A stretch of DNA of 64,000 nt from an uncultured Sphingomonadaceae bacterium (GTDB lineage: Bacteria > Pseudomonadota > Alphaproteobacteria > Sphingomonadales > Sphingomonadaceae), in assembly GCA_947501695.1 (NCBI GenBank), contig CANMWO010000001.1, positions 1,178,001 to 1,242,000 on the forward strand, written 5' to 3'. The notes below the pieces were generated by a model. The model made no database searches and was not told the origin of the DNA. It was given only the letters and a program-made list of their open reading frames with translations. The translations under genes were made by a program, and so were the position numbers. Below are positions 7,549 to 15,888 of the stretch, one piece after another (within the stretch, counting starts at the first letter, position 1; each line of letters starts with the position of its first letter).

Positions 7549-8910
7549 ATGAAACTGATTTCTCGTCAAATGCTGTCCCAGATCACCTGGGTTGCCGGCT
7601 CTTATGGAGCCTCGCAAGGGCTCCGCCTTTTTACGAATGTTATTCTTGCCCGGCTGCTGGCTCCACAGCTTTTCGGTGTGATGCTTATCATCAATACACT
7701 CCGCACCGGGATCGAACTATTGTCCGACGTCGGAATCGGTCAAAATATCGTAAGCAATCGCGAGGGCGGAAAACCTGATTTTTTCAATACTGCTTGGACC
7801 ATTCAGATTATACGCGGCATATTGCTTTTCGCCATTGCCCTGTTACTGGCCCACCCCATTGCAGAATTTTATGATAGCAAAGAACTAATTGAAATCATTC
7901 CTATTATTTCAGTAGTGTTTCTGCTTACGGGTATTCAATCGCCATCGCGCTTCATCTTGCAAAAACGGCAAGCGGTGAAAACAATCGCGTTATTCGATAT
8001 TTTCATAGCTGCTGTCTCCGCCGTTGTTCACATCGCATTGGCGCTATATTCTCCTACTATCTGGGCGCTGGTAGCTGGATTGATTATTGCGACATCTGTT
8101 TCAACTACAGCCAGCTTCTTCTTGATTGATTTTCGGATGCATCGGGTAAAAATATCCCGTGAGCATGTCAGGTCGATCATTTCGTTCGGGAAATGGGTAT
8201 TTGCCTCTTCTGTCGTCTTTTTCCTGGCCATGAATTTTGATCGTCTCTATTTCGCAAAAGAAATCCCGTTCGCGATTTTGGGTATTTACGGAATAGCGCG
8301 GACGTTTTCTGATATGATTGGCATGCTCGTTCAACGCGTCGGAAACATGATGATCTTTCCGAAGGTCGCTGCATTTGCAAAAGAACGATCAGAACTGCGC
8401 CCTGCAATTGCTGGATTACGCCTGAAAGCGTTATCTATAACGGCATTGGGACTATCAGTGGTGGTTGCACTTTCCGACCTAGTCATCCTCATACTCTATG
8501 ATGATCGCTATATTGCGGCCGCTTTTATGCTGCCCATTTTGATGGCAGGGGCTTGGTTTTCAATCCTCTCCACTATGGGTGAATCCTTCATGCTGGGAAT
8601 AGGAAAGTCGGTTCATAGCGCTCAAGCAAATATGGCCAAATTGTTGTGGCTGGTCACTGCCGTTCCTTTGGCACTAACATATTCTGGCTTTGCTGCCGCT
8701 CTTTGTGCCATCGCGGTTGCCGATCTGTTTCGATATGTTTCTTTGTCCTTTTCACAATGGAAAGAAGGTCTTTCCTTTCTCAAACAAGACTTTGCACTGC
8801 TCGCTCTTTTCGCACTTCTGGTAATGGTTTGGCGCTTTATATTCGTGCAATTGGGGATAGTTGCAGATTTTAGCACATGGTTGGAATACGGGAGTATCAT
8901 CAATGGGTGA
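7549..8910 (+). CDS. Polysaccharide flippase (Wzx/MOP family)
   Basis: 453 residues with about twelve hydrophobic segments of the polysaccharide-transport family. The N-terminus (MLSQITWVAGSYGASQGLRL) and the early segment LLAPQLFGVMLIINTLRTGI resemble WzxC-type lipopolysaccharide exporters. It should flip undecaprenyl-linked repeat units across the inner membrane. The downstream glycosyltransferase start overlaps its end by eight bases, so the two genes are an operon. ATG 7549 is the first good start; the ribosome site is weak. Confidence 0.85.
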   Translation: MKLISRQMLSQITWVAGSYGASQGLRLFTNVILARLLAPQLFGVMLIINTLRTGIELLSDVGIGQNIVSNREGGKPDFFNTAWTIQIIRGILLFAIALLLAHPIAEFYDSKELIEIIPIISVVFLLTGIQSPSRFILQKRQAVKTIALFDIFIAAVSAVVHIALALYSPTIWALVAGLIIATSVSTTASFFLIDFRMHRVKISREHVRSIISFGKWVFASSVVFFLAMNFDRLYFAKEIPFAILGIYGIARTFSDMIGMLVQRVGNMMIFPKVAAFAKERSELRPAIAGLRLKALSITALGLSVVVALSDLVILILYDDRYIAAAFMLPILMAGAWFSILSTMGESFMLGIGKSVHSAQANMAKLLWLVTAVPLALTYSGFAAALCAIAVADLFRYVSLSFSQWKEGLSFLKQDFALLALFALLVMVWRFIFVQLGIVADFSTWLEYGSIING

Positions 8911-9937
8911 TCAAAAACTATCAACTGCAGAAAACCATGATGCTTCAGCGCAATCCGAAATGACGAGCAGGGTGGGTGTAGTCGCAATTGGACGGAATGA
9001 AGGACAACGCCTGATCCAATGCCTTGATTCACTCGCCCCTTCAGGCTTGCAAGTAATTTATGTAGATTCCGCTTCAACAGATGGGAGTGTCGCTGCGGCC
9101 CAGTCTCGCGGAGCCCATGTTCTTGACCTTGATCTGACCATACCATTTACCGCTGCTCGAGCCCGAAATGAGGGCTTTGCTCAACTTATGTCGATTGCCC
9201 CTGATATTGAGTATGTCCAGTTTGTTGACGGCGATTGTCAGATTGAGGAAGGCTGGATCGAGGCTGCGATCAACTTTCTTGATCAGAATTCTAAAGTGGC
9301 GGTCGTATGCGGCCGGCGGAGAGAACGGTTTCCTGACGCATCCCTCTACAACAAGGTTTGTGATCAAGAGTGGAATACCGCCATCGGCGAAAGCTATGCA
9401 TGCGGTGGGGACGCGCTGATGCGAGTGGAGGATCTGATCGTCGTTGATGGATATAATGAACGCTTGATCGCAGGTGAAGAGCCTGAACTATGCAGCCGGA
9501 TGCGAGCAAAAGAAATGCGAATTTGGCGTATCGATCAACCCATGACAATCCATGATGCTGCTATGCATAGTTTTCGACAATATTGGCTGCGCGCTGTCCG
9601 GAGTGGTTTTGGTTATGCGCAGGTTTGGTGGACAACACGACAAGTAGGCCAAGCGCTTTACGGTCGCGAACTTGCTCGGGCTTTTTTTTGGACCATATTT
9701 TTGCCGCTCCTGATCGTTGTTGGAACTTTCTTCAATCCTCTTTGTTTGCTTCTTCTTCCATGCATATATGCGGCACAAATTTCTCGAATGGCTCTAAGGC
9801 AAGGAGCCCATGAAAGTTTCTCATGGAAGCTCGCTGCGCTTAATATGGGAGGGAAGTTTGGTGAAACATTAGGCATTTTTAGGTTCATCAGCCGAGTTCT
9901 AAGGGGCCAACAGGGTGGTGCAATTTTGTACAAATGA
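8903..9937 (+). CDS. Family 2 glycosyltransferase with C-terminal membrane segment
   Basis: 344 residues. The start at ATG 8903 is preferred over an earlier in-frame TTG because GGAG (8891-8894) precedes it and it gives a short overlap with the flippase gene. A GT-A domain spans about residues 20-240: VVAIGRNEG opens it, the nucleotide-sugar segment is IYVDSASTDGS, and the metal-binding motif is VDGDC. The C-terminus has two hydrophobic segments (LPLLIVVGTFFNPLCLLLLP), so it is inner-membrane-bound with the catalytic side in the cytoplasm. It probably extends the lipid-linked repeat unit; donor and acceptor are unknown. Confidence 0.85.
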   Translation: MGDQKLSTAENHDASAQSEMTSRVGVVAIGRNEGQRLIQCLDSLAPSGLQVIYVDSASTDGSVAAAQSRGAHVLDLDLTIPFTAARARNEGFAQLMSIAPDIEYVQFVDGDCQIEEGWIEAAINFLDQNSKVAVVCGRRRERFPDASLYNKVCDQEWNTAIGESYACGGDALMRVEDLIVVDGYNERLIAGEEPELCSRMRAKEMRIWRIDQPMTIHDAAMHSFRQYWLRAVRSGFGYAQVWWTTRQVGQALYGRELARAFFWTIFLPLLIVVGTFFNPLCLLLLPCIYAAQISRMALRQGAHESFSWKLAALNMGGKFGETLGIFRFISRVLRGQQGGAILYK

Positions 9938-10062
9938 ACCGCCGCTTCAACGAAGAGGCCAATGAAGCCGAAATTTAGCATAGAAATTGCGATATATTCT
10001 TTACCCCAAACATTTGTAAATGCGATAGAAGTCCAACTTTCATACCCACAGAAACGGCAACC

Positions 10063-10707
10063 ATGATTTTTGAGCAGTTTGACAGCATCCGCATTATCAA
10101 TTTACCTCATCGTACAGACCGTCGTGAGGAGATGGAGGGAGAGTTGCGGCGTTTGGGACTGCTTGACGACCCACGTGTTGCATTTTTTAATGCCTTCCAA
10201 TTTGACGATGCTGGGCCATTTTCTTCGCCCGGCGCCCGTGGCGTTTTTCAAAGTCATCTGACTATATTGGAAGAAGCCGCCAGTAACGGCCACCGGGTGC
10301 TCATCCTTGAAGATGATTGTGATTTCCTTCCCGATGCGATCTCCTATGCGCCGAAGGAACCGTGGTCTATCTTTTACGGTGGCTATGAAGCCAGCGACCC
10401 CAGCAATCTTCTGACCAGCGACATAATTGGCGCTCACATGATGGGATTTTCGTCGGAAACAGCGGCTCATTTGGCCGATTATCTCAACAACCTTAGCTAT
10501 GAGGGTATTCACCCGCCGATTGATGGTGCTTATATTTGGTATCGACGTGCTTTTCCAGAAGTTGTCACTCTGTTTGCTGAACCAGCTCTGGGTAACCAAC
10601 GGCCTTCACGAACCGACATTGCCGAGCTTCGCTTTTTTGATAAGATACCAATAATCCGGGAGTTTGTTGGCATAGCCCGTAAAGTGAAACGCGCATTTAG
10701 CAGATAA
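10063..10707 (+). CDS. Family 25 glycosyltransferase
   Basis: 214 residues. The opening RIINLPHRTDRREEME is the typical GT25 N-terminus (LPS beta-1,4-galactosyltransferase/LgtB group). The VLILEDDCDF motif supplies the acidic metal-binding residues. No membrane segment is evident. The protein is slightly shorter than many GT25 members but looks complete. It follows the GT2 gene by 125 bases on the same strand and converges on the TTG-started glycosyltransferase gene. It probably adds a sugar to the exopolysaccharide repeat or to lipopolysaccharide core. Confidence 0.82.
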   Translation: MIFEQFDSIRIINLPHRTDRREEMEGELRRLGLLDDPRVAFFNAFQFDDAGPFSSPGARGVFQSHLTILEEAASNGHRVLILEDDCDFLPDAISYAPKEPWSIFYGGYEASDPSNLLTSDIIGAHMMGFSSETAAHLADYLNNLSYEGIHPPIDGAYIWYRRAFPEVVTLFAEPALGNQRPSRTDIAELRFFDKIPIIREFVGIARKVKRAFSR

Positions 10708-10720
10708 TTCTGCCGAAATG

Positions 10721-11515
10721 TCAGTAAGACGTGTCTACGTTATGCTTCTTGCAAGCCAGATCAATATAAGAGCCTAGGGCAGGGGGCTTATCGAACAACC
10801 CTACCAGTCGGCTATGCCACATATGTACGGCAACCGTATCGTCTGCGAGCATAGCTTCAACGACTTCAGCCGGTTCATATAAATCCCGCGCATCTTTCCA
10901 ACGTACCGGATAAAAGACACTCGGCGGTTTTGCATATTGCTCCAGCTTGTTTTTTTGGATCACATGAGTGACCAGACCAGAGGAATAGGTACCCCATGGC
11001 ATTTCATCCAGCCCAATCGGACCTTTTGTTAGTCTTTGCCAGTAAAAGGCTAGTGACCTTTTAGGACCGAACCAGGGAGGACGCTTATTGGCTTGTGGTA
11101 TCGAGTTCAGGTCAGAAACCATCGCTGAGCCAGCTGGAGCCAAGAGCACTGCATTGTTAACCCAGCCCTCATATTCCCAACAGAAAACATGATCTTCCTG
11201 AAACTCCAAAGGCTTCAAAAAGTAGAAGTCCATATCGACCCAATAACCAAGCCCTTTGGCTAATAATTCATAACGCCAGAAATTAGCTCCCAGTGCCACA
11301 GAGCCGGTATCGGCATAGGTCAGCAACCGATCGCGCGGCATGACATCTGCGGCATCACGCAGCTCGACGCCATCTGGAACACCTTCAAGCTTGTCTGGTT
11401 CATAGGACCAAAGCGTAAATTCATGCCCGACAGCCAGCGCGGACTGCAAGCACAGACGCTCTAGATAGCTGAGTTTATTTCCTACCCATAAGGAATTGAG
11501 TTGTTCTAATGCCAA
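10721..11515 (-). CDS. GT32-like glycosyltransferase with TTG start
   Basis: 264 residues. The opening LNSLWVGNKLSYLERLCL and the DXD motif in YWVDMDFYFLKPL resemble the capsular polysaccharide synthesis/GT32-like (OCH1-type) group. No signal or membrane segment is seen. The only upstream start in frame is TTG at 11515, and GGAG stands seven bases before it, so TTG is taken as the true start. It probably transfers a sugar in the cytoplasm during repeat-unit assembly. It is the last gene of the minus-strand group that begins with the OPX gene, separated from the kinase gene by 84 bases. Confidence 0.78.
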   Translation of the reverse strand: MALEQLNSLWVGNKLSYLERLCLQSALAVGHEFTLWSYEPDKLEGVPDGVELRDAADVMPRDRLLTYADTGSVALGANFWRYELLAKGLGYWVDMDFYFLKPLEFQEDHVFCWEYEGWVNNAVLLAPAGSAMVSDLNSIPQANKRPPWFGPKRSLAFYWQRLTKGPIGLDEMPWGTYSSGLVTHVIQKNKLEQYAKPPSVFYPVRWKDARDLYEPAEVVEAMLADDTVAVHMWHSRLVGLFDKPPALGSYIDLACKKHNVDTSY

Positions 11516-11599
11516 AATAACACTCCATTATCGTCCGAGCATGACACCGAACTTTTATTGGACCCGCACATCACAAACGATACGCGTAGACTGTTTTAT

Positions 11600-12394
11600 T
11601 TAATCGGAATAATATTTGCTATATTCAGAGCCGCCATATCCATAACCATAAGGATCAATGAGGCCGCCGACATAGCGATTGAGAACAGTACCAAGACACG
11701 GTGTCGGCTTTAGCAAAGCAACCGTATTGTTCATTTGTTTCTTGGTCGTAATACCCTGTTCGATGATAAGCATATAGGCATCAAGATACTCTGCAATCAT
11801 GATGGTATCATCATTTGCGAAAGCCGGTGGCAGGTCACAAATAACAATGACATCATCGGGCAGGCTTTTGATTGCGACCATAAGCGCTTCGAACCGTTTG
11901 GTCGCGAGCAATTCGGCCGAATTAGTTTTGACGCGATAGCATGGGAACAAGACCAAGTTACTATCGCCAACACGACGGCCTACAGATTGCAAATCGTCTG
12001 TTTTACCAGCAAGATATTCACCAAGTCCGGTTTCGCCTTCCATGCCCAAGGCCTCTGCCAACGAACCACGACGTAGATCGAAATCGAACAGATAGATTGT
12101 TTTGTCAGAGAGGCGCGAGAGAGCGGCGGCCAAATTCATCGACAAAAATGATTTACCAGCAGCCGGTGTCGCCGATGTCGTGCCAAATAGATTCCAACTA
12201 TTCGCTTCGAGCGCCTTCACCACTTGCGATCGCAATAGATTGAATGGCCGGGAACGGATATCATTTCCATCAAAGCCCACAATATGATTGGCCTCCAGCG
12301 TAGCCTCGTCGGGCGTCAACACTTCAAGTTGCGATGGTATTGGAATCACAACGGAACTTGAAAGACCGGATGTTTTTTTAGTAGTGTTCAGCAC
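11600..12394 (-). CDS. Exopolysaccharide tyrosine autokinase (BY-kinase, CpsD/CapB type)
   Basis: 264 residues. The kinase carries the BY-kinase set: Walker A SATPAAGKSF, Walker A' IYLFDFDLRRG and Walker B VIVICDLPP. A C-terminal tyrosine cluster (PYGYGYGGSEYSKYYSD) is the autophosphorylation tail. It has no membrane segment of its own, so it should act with the separate Wzz/GNVR membrane protein encoded upstream (12430-13884), as in systems where co-polymerase and kinase are split. Cycles of phosphorylation are known to control polymer length in this family. The start is a GTG at 12394 with no clear ribosome site, so the exact N-terminus is uncertain. Confidence 0.87.
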   Translation of the reverse strand: MLNTTKKTSGLSSSVVIPIPSQLEVLTPDEATLEANHIVGFDGNDIRSRPFNLLRSQVVKALEANSWNLFGTTSATPAAGKSFLSMNLAAALSRLSDKTIYLFDFDLRRGSLAEALGMEGETGLGEYLAGKTDDLQSVGRRVGDSNLVLFPCYRVKTNSAELLATKRFEALMVAIKSLPDDVIVICDLPPAFANDDTIMIAEYLDAYMLIIEQGITTKKQMNNTVALLKPTPCLGTVLNRYVGGLIDPYGYGYGGSEYSKYYSD

Positions 12395-12429
12395 AGAGCA
12401 TTGTCCAGAATATGAGAAATTATGGTTGT

Positions 12430-13884
12430 TTAAAACTCTTCAGCATCACTTTCGCGACGTCGAAAAGGCCAAAAACTAAGACCAGATTTTTCTCCGTTAA
12501 TCTCTTTGATCGTTGGAACGACTACCATGGGAGCGACACCCAAGGCGTTCGATATGGTTTTTGGATCGCGAATAGGTTGCAAAAATAATTCTGTTCCAAA
12601 TACAAGCAAAAAGCCAAGAGCTAGTCCGGCACCAAGTCCACCGCCTGAAAGCAATAACCAATCAGGAGAAGACGGTTTATCCGGAATAACTGGAGGATCG
12701 ATGACAGAAAGTCGTTCACCCATTTGTTCGTTTTCGGCCTTTACACCAGCCTGTGCAGCCAATAACCGGCTCGACACGCCTTCATATTGCTTGTTCAAAC
12801 CGTTTAATCTTTGCTGCAATTGTTCAATCTGCTGTAAGACCAAAGGGGCTCGTGATTGAGCATTTAGCGATGCTGACATTCGAGCGTTTTCTCTAGATTT
12901 AGCAGCACGCAGAGTCGCAATTTGAGTATTGTTAAACGCAATTGATTGATTGATTGTATCGACTGGCAGTTTGGAAATATTCTGATCAGCAAGCGTTTTG
13001 GCCTCGGCTAATCTTTGCTTAGCGATCACGACATCAGGATGATTATCTGAATAAACTGCCTTCGCACTCGCCAATTGTTGTTCAGCCGCCGAAACGATAG
13101 GATCGCGATTGGATGATTTCAAAGCATCCTCACGCTGCGAGATGAGTTGAGAATTCTCTCGTTGAAGAGCTCCGATCTGAACGTCATAGCCACCACCGCC
13201 GCCGCCAAACATCATCCCGCTGTTACCTAACACATCGCCGTTTTGAGCTTTTATCGTGGCGATTTGCCCTTCGAGAGTTTGTATCTGCACATCCAAACCC
13301 GCAGCTTGGTCCATCAAAAATTCTTCGGTGCTGCTGGCCTGTTCGGAGTTAACCGTCGAATCCAGTTGTAATATCTGCTCGGTCAAATCTTGAGCTACGC
13401 TTTGCGCTTTTACTGGGTCTGAATATTCATAGCCCAGCGCGAAGGCAATTGTAGCGCTTTGACCATTGCCCATGCGTTGAACTTCCGCGGTCATCGGATT
13501 GATTTCGACGGAATCCCGCATATTTTCAACTACTTCAGACAGGGGATCACTACCCCGCTCAGAACTATAAAGCTCATATCTGTTTATGAGCTCAATCAAA
13601 CCGGGGCGACTGAGTACTTGTTGACGTATCCGAGCAATGCGGCGGTCAATAATGTCGCTGGCTCCATCACCGGCTACGTCATCAGGCAATTGCGAGGATT
13701 GTACCAGCAAGATAGCTTGCGACCGGTAAACCGTAGGAAGCAGAAAATAAGTCGCGATCCCAGCTGCGACACAAAGCAAAAACGGTATTATAAACAGCCA
13801 TTTACGCTGCCATATAATAACTGGGATCTGGGACAGAAAATTGCCGCCTTCAGATTCTTGCTCTTCTAAACTATCTAGATTCAT
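12430..13884 (-). CDS. Polysaccharide chain-length determinant (Wzz/GNVR domain)
   Basis: 484 residues, an inner-membrane polysaccharide co-polymerase. Its first membrane segment lies near residues 30-52 (WLFIIPFLLCVAAGIATYF), a long periplasmic coiled-coil region follows, and the second segment is near 415-435 (LLLSGGGLGAGLALGFLLVF), preceded by the proline-rich PPVIPDKPSSP typical of the family. There is no fused kinase; the kinase is the next gene. A glycine-rich patch (MMFGGGGGG) interrupts the coiled coil near residue 228. The start overlaps the beta-barrel gene stop by ATGA (13881-13884), so translation is probably coupled. Its form resembles the XrtA-associated chain-length proteins of PEP-CTERM loci. 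Confidence 0.87.
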   Translation of the reverse strand: MNLDSLEEQESEGGNFLSQIPVIIWQRKWLFIIPFLLCVAAGIATYFLLPTVYRSQAILLVQSSQLPDDVAGDGASDIIDRRIARIRQQVLSRPGLIELINRYELYSSERGSDPLSEVVENMRDSVEINPMTAEVQRMGNGQSATIAFALGYEYSDPVKAQSVAQDLTEQILQLDSTVNSEQASSTEEFLMDQAAGLDVQIQTLEGQIATIKAQNGDVLGNSGMMFGGGGGGYDVQIGALQRENSQLISQREDALKSSNRDPIVSAAEQQLASAKAVYSDNHPDVVIAKQRLAEAKTLADQNISKLPVDTINQSIAFNNTQIATLRAAKSRENARMSASLNAQSRAPLVLQQIEQLQQRLNGLNKQYEGVSSRLLAAQAGVKAENEQMGERLSVIDPPVIPDKPSSPDWLLLSGGGLGAGLALGFLLVFGTELFLQPIRDPKTISNALGVAPMVVVPTIKEINGEKSGLSFWPFRRRESDAEEF

Positions 13885-15080
13885 CGATTATTGCCAAATG
13901 TTATTCGGATTCCAACACTAACTTGAGTGTTCGCCTTACGGTTTATAGAATTTTGATAAGAGTCGGAATAGCCAAATGAAACAAATCCGGTAAACCGTTC
14001 ACGAAACTTATGATCAAAGGTCACAGAGCTACGAAGATAGTCCAAGTTTTCTGATGTTCCGAGAATAGAATTGGATGACCGTGAATAGCTTCCATTCAAA
14101 CTAATACTGTCGTCGCGATTGAGCTGTTGACTATAACCAATGTTGAATGATGTCTGTGAACGCACTCCATCGAAGGAAGTAGGTAAGGTTTGACGGCTTG
14201 CGCCAAAACAAAGATTGTTATTTTCGTTGCTACGGCAAAGATTAAAAGAAGCCGATAAATCTGAGGATTTGGTGGTCCCTATGATGTTCTTCGAACGTGC
14301 GAAAGAAACGCCCGCAGAAGCTGTTATATTAAAATCTTGAGAAATCTGGTGAGAAATATTTACAGAAGGCGTTATGATGGTGGAGTCACCGGATCGTTGC
14401 CCCAAATAATTCACTTGGCTAAAACCGACGGACGCGCCGATCGATGTTCTATCAGACAAAACCCTCGAATAACCAATGTTTTGGTTAAAGGCATTAAACT
14501 CATCTTGGACAGCAGAGTCAGCAAGACGGATTGCGGTGGCACCGACATCTACACTTACACTATCCAGTTCAGAGAAACTGTGGGAAATACCCAATCCAGT
14601 CTGGAAGCTGTGTCGCCGTTGGTTAAGACCATTAAGAGCAATATCATCAGCGACAATAGGTAGAAAATTATCATCGATGACGTCGGGTGGATTGAAGAAG
14701 GCATCGTTCACCCCGATGATACTGCCACTATATCCCAAACGACCGCGCAATTCTGTCCGTTCCGAAAGGGCATGATCAACACTACCGCTCAAGCCGAAAC
14801 TATTGTTTGTCCGAAAATCTCTCTCATATTCTTCAATCCGGGCAAAACCGCGCAGATTGAATGTGGTTGTTGATTCAGTAATAATAAGCTTCGGTGCAAC
14901 ACTAATAGAAGCACTTGCCGTTGATTGCACCGGACCATTTTCCAGGTAAGGATTGGTTGACGCACCAACACCAACAGAAAGATCGGTAATAAATTCCGTC
15001 TCTGCCATTGCCGGAGTTGCGCAAAGCATTGTTCCCGCCAGCAGGCTTAGCTGGCTCGTATTATAGGTCGATCTATGCAA
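13881..15080 (-). CDS. Outer-membrane beta-barrel protein of the polysaccharide locus (TTG start)
   Basis: 399 residues when started at TTG 15080. That start has an excellent ribosome site seven bases upstream and gives a clean signal peptide ending in ATPAMA. A longer frame would run backward into the OPX gene and hide the signal. The mature protein is made of alternating polar and hydrophobic strands rich in Ser, Asn and aromatic residues. It ends in QVSVGIRITFGNNR, close to but not exactly a C-terminal beta-signal. From general knowledge, such barrels pair with short OPX proteins in polysaccharide export. It sits 25 bases after the OPX gene and overlaps wzz, supporting that role. Confidence 0.8.
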   Translation of the reverse strand: MHRSTYNTSQLSLLAGTMLCATPAMAETEFITDLSVGVGASTNPYLENGPVQSTASASISVAPKLIITESTTTFNLRGFARIEEYERDFRTNNSFGLSGSVDHALSERTELRGRLGYSGSIIGVNDAFFNPPDVIDDNFLPIVADDIALNGLNQRRHSFQTGLGISHSFSELDSVSVDVGATAIRLADSAVQDEFNAFNQNIGYSRVLSDRTSIGASVGFSQVNYLGQRSGDSTIITPSVNISHQISQDFNITASAGVSFARSKNIIGTTKSSDLSASFNLCRSNENNNLCFGASRQTLPTSFDGVRSQTSFNIGYSQQLNRDDSISLNGSYSRSSNSILGTSENLDYLRSSVTFDHKFRERFTGFVSFGYSDSYQNSINRKANTQVSVGIRITFGNNR

Positions 15081-15087
15081 GTTTTTA

Positions 15088-15094
15088 CTCCCCC
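15088..15094 (-). promoter_or_regulatory. Strong ribosome-binding site that fixes a TTG start
   Basis: On the minus strand GGGGGAG lies at 15094-15088, seven bases before the TTG at 15080. It lies between the OPX stop (15106) and the barrel gene and decides the start of the beta-barrel protein in favour of TTG. Confidence 0.75.
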
Positions 15095-15105
15095 GAGTGA
15101 TTCTT

Positions 15106-15720
15106 TTAAGGTACAATGACCGTATCGCCAGATTGAATATTTGGTATCGCACGCTTGGAGACGGCGGATGCTGCGCCACTCCGCTTAAACAATCCGCCCA
15201 AGCTTGCTCGTATGGTTGTTAATCCGGTTGGCGTTTTACGGACGATTGATATGCCACCAAGATCAGCAAATTGACTGGGTCCACCTGCCAAACTCAACGC
15301 TTCAAGAAGATTTACGTATCGTCCAGGTGTAAAACTGCCGGGAGAGTTTACGCGGCCCATAACAGAAAACTGCATACCTGACGGTGAACTGACTGACACT
15401 GTGACTTGAGGCACCTGACCACGATATTGATTCTCTAGACCTTTGCTGACCACCGCCTCTATCTCATAAGGCAACTTACCTTCCGCTTCTACTCTTCCAA
15501 CTAACGGAAAAGAAAACGTGCCATCCGGCAATATACGTATCCGTCGTTGAAGACGCTCTTCGCCCCACACATATACTTCGATATCGTCTCCAGCATTAAT
15601 TCTGTAGGCCGCCTGAGTTGAATTAGTAGCAACAGCGCCATTTGTTTCTGGCACAGGAGATTGCGCATTGGCCGGAATTGCTAAGAGCGCAAAAATCACG
15701 GCCATTAATATTTTCTTCAT
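15106..15720 (-). CDS. Short polysaccharide export protein (OPX, Wza-like)
   Basis: 204 residues with a signal peptide of about 19 residues (AIPANA) and no lipobox cysteine. The Poly_export domain (YRINAGDDIEVYVWGEE) is followed by one SLBB-like region (FSVMGRVNSPGSFTPG). Full-length Wza is about 380 residues, is lipidated and ends in an amphipathic helix that forms the outer-membrane pore. This protein lacks both the lipid anchor and that helix region. It therefore cannot cross the outer membrane alone by the Wza mechanism and probably works with the neighbouring beta-barrel. First gene of the minus-strand export operon (OPX, barrel, Wzz, kinase). Confidence 0.86.
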   Translation of the reverse strand: MKKILMAVIFALLAIPANAQSPVPETNGAVATNSTQAAYRINAGDDIEVYVWGEERLQRRIRILPDGTFSFPLVGRVEAEGKLPYEIEAVVSKGLENQYRGQVPQVTVSVSSPSGMQFSVMGRVNSPGSFTPGRYVNLLEALSLAGGPSQFADLGGISIVRKTPTGLTTIRASLGGLFKRSGAASAVSKRAIPNIQSGDTVIVP

Positions 15721-15888
15721 TGATACTACTCATCCATCATTTCAACTTCACACGGGCATGCTATATAGCCTAAAGCCATAGCTTGCCACCGCAAAACTCA
15801 AGATTTACTCTCGTAAAATCCTTCTTAACCACGAATTATGTTAGTTTATCGAACCATTTGCCTCTTTGAACTGTGACATTTTATTATC

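Noticed and set aside
15081-15179. Longer beta-barrel frame starting at 15179
   Set aside because: It would overlap the OPX gene and put 33 charged residues before a good signal peptide; the TTG with GGGGGAG is better.
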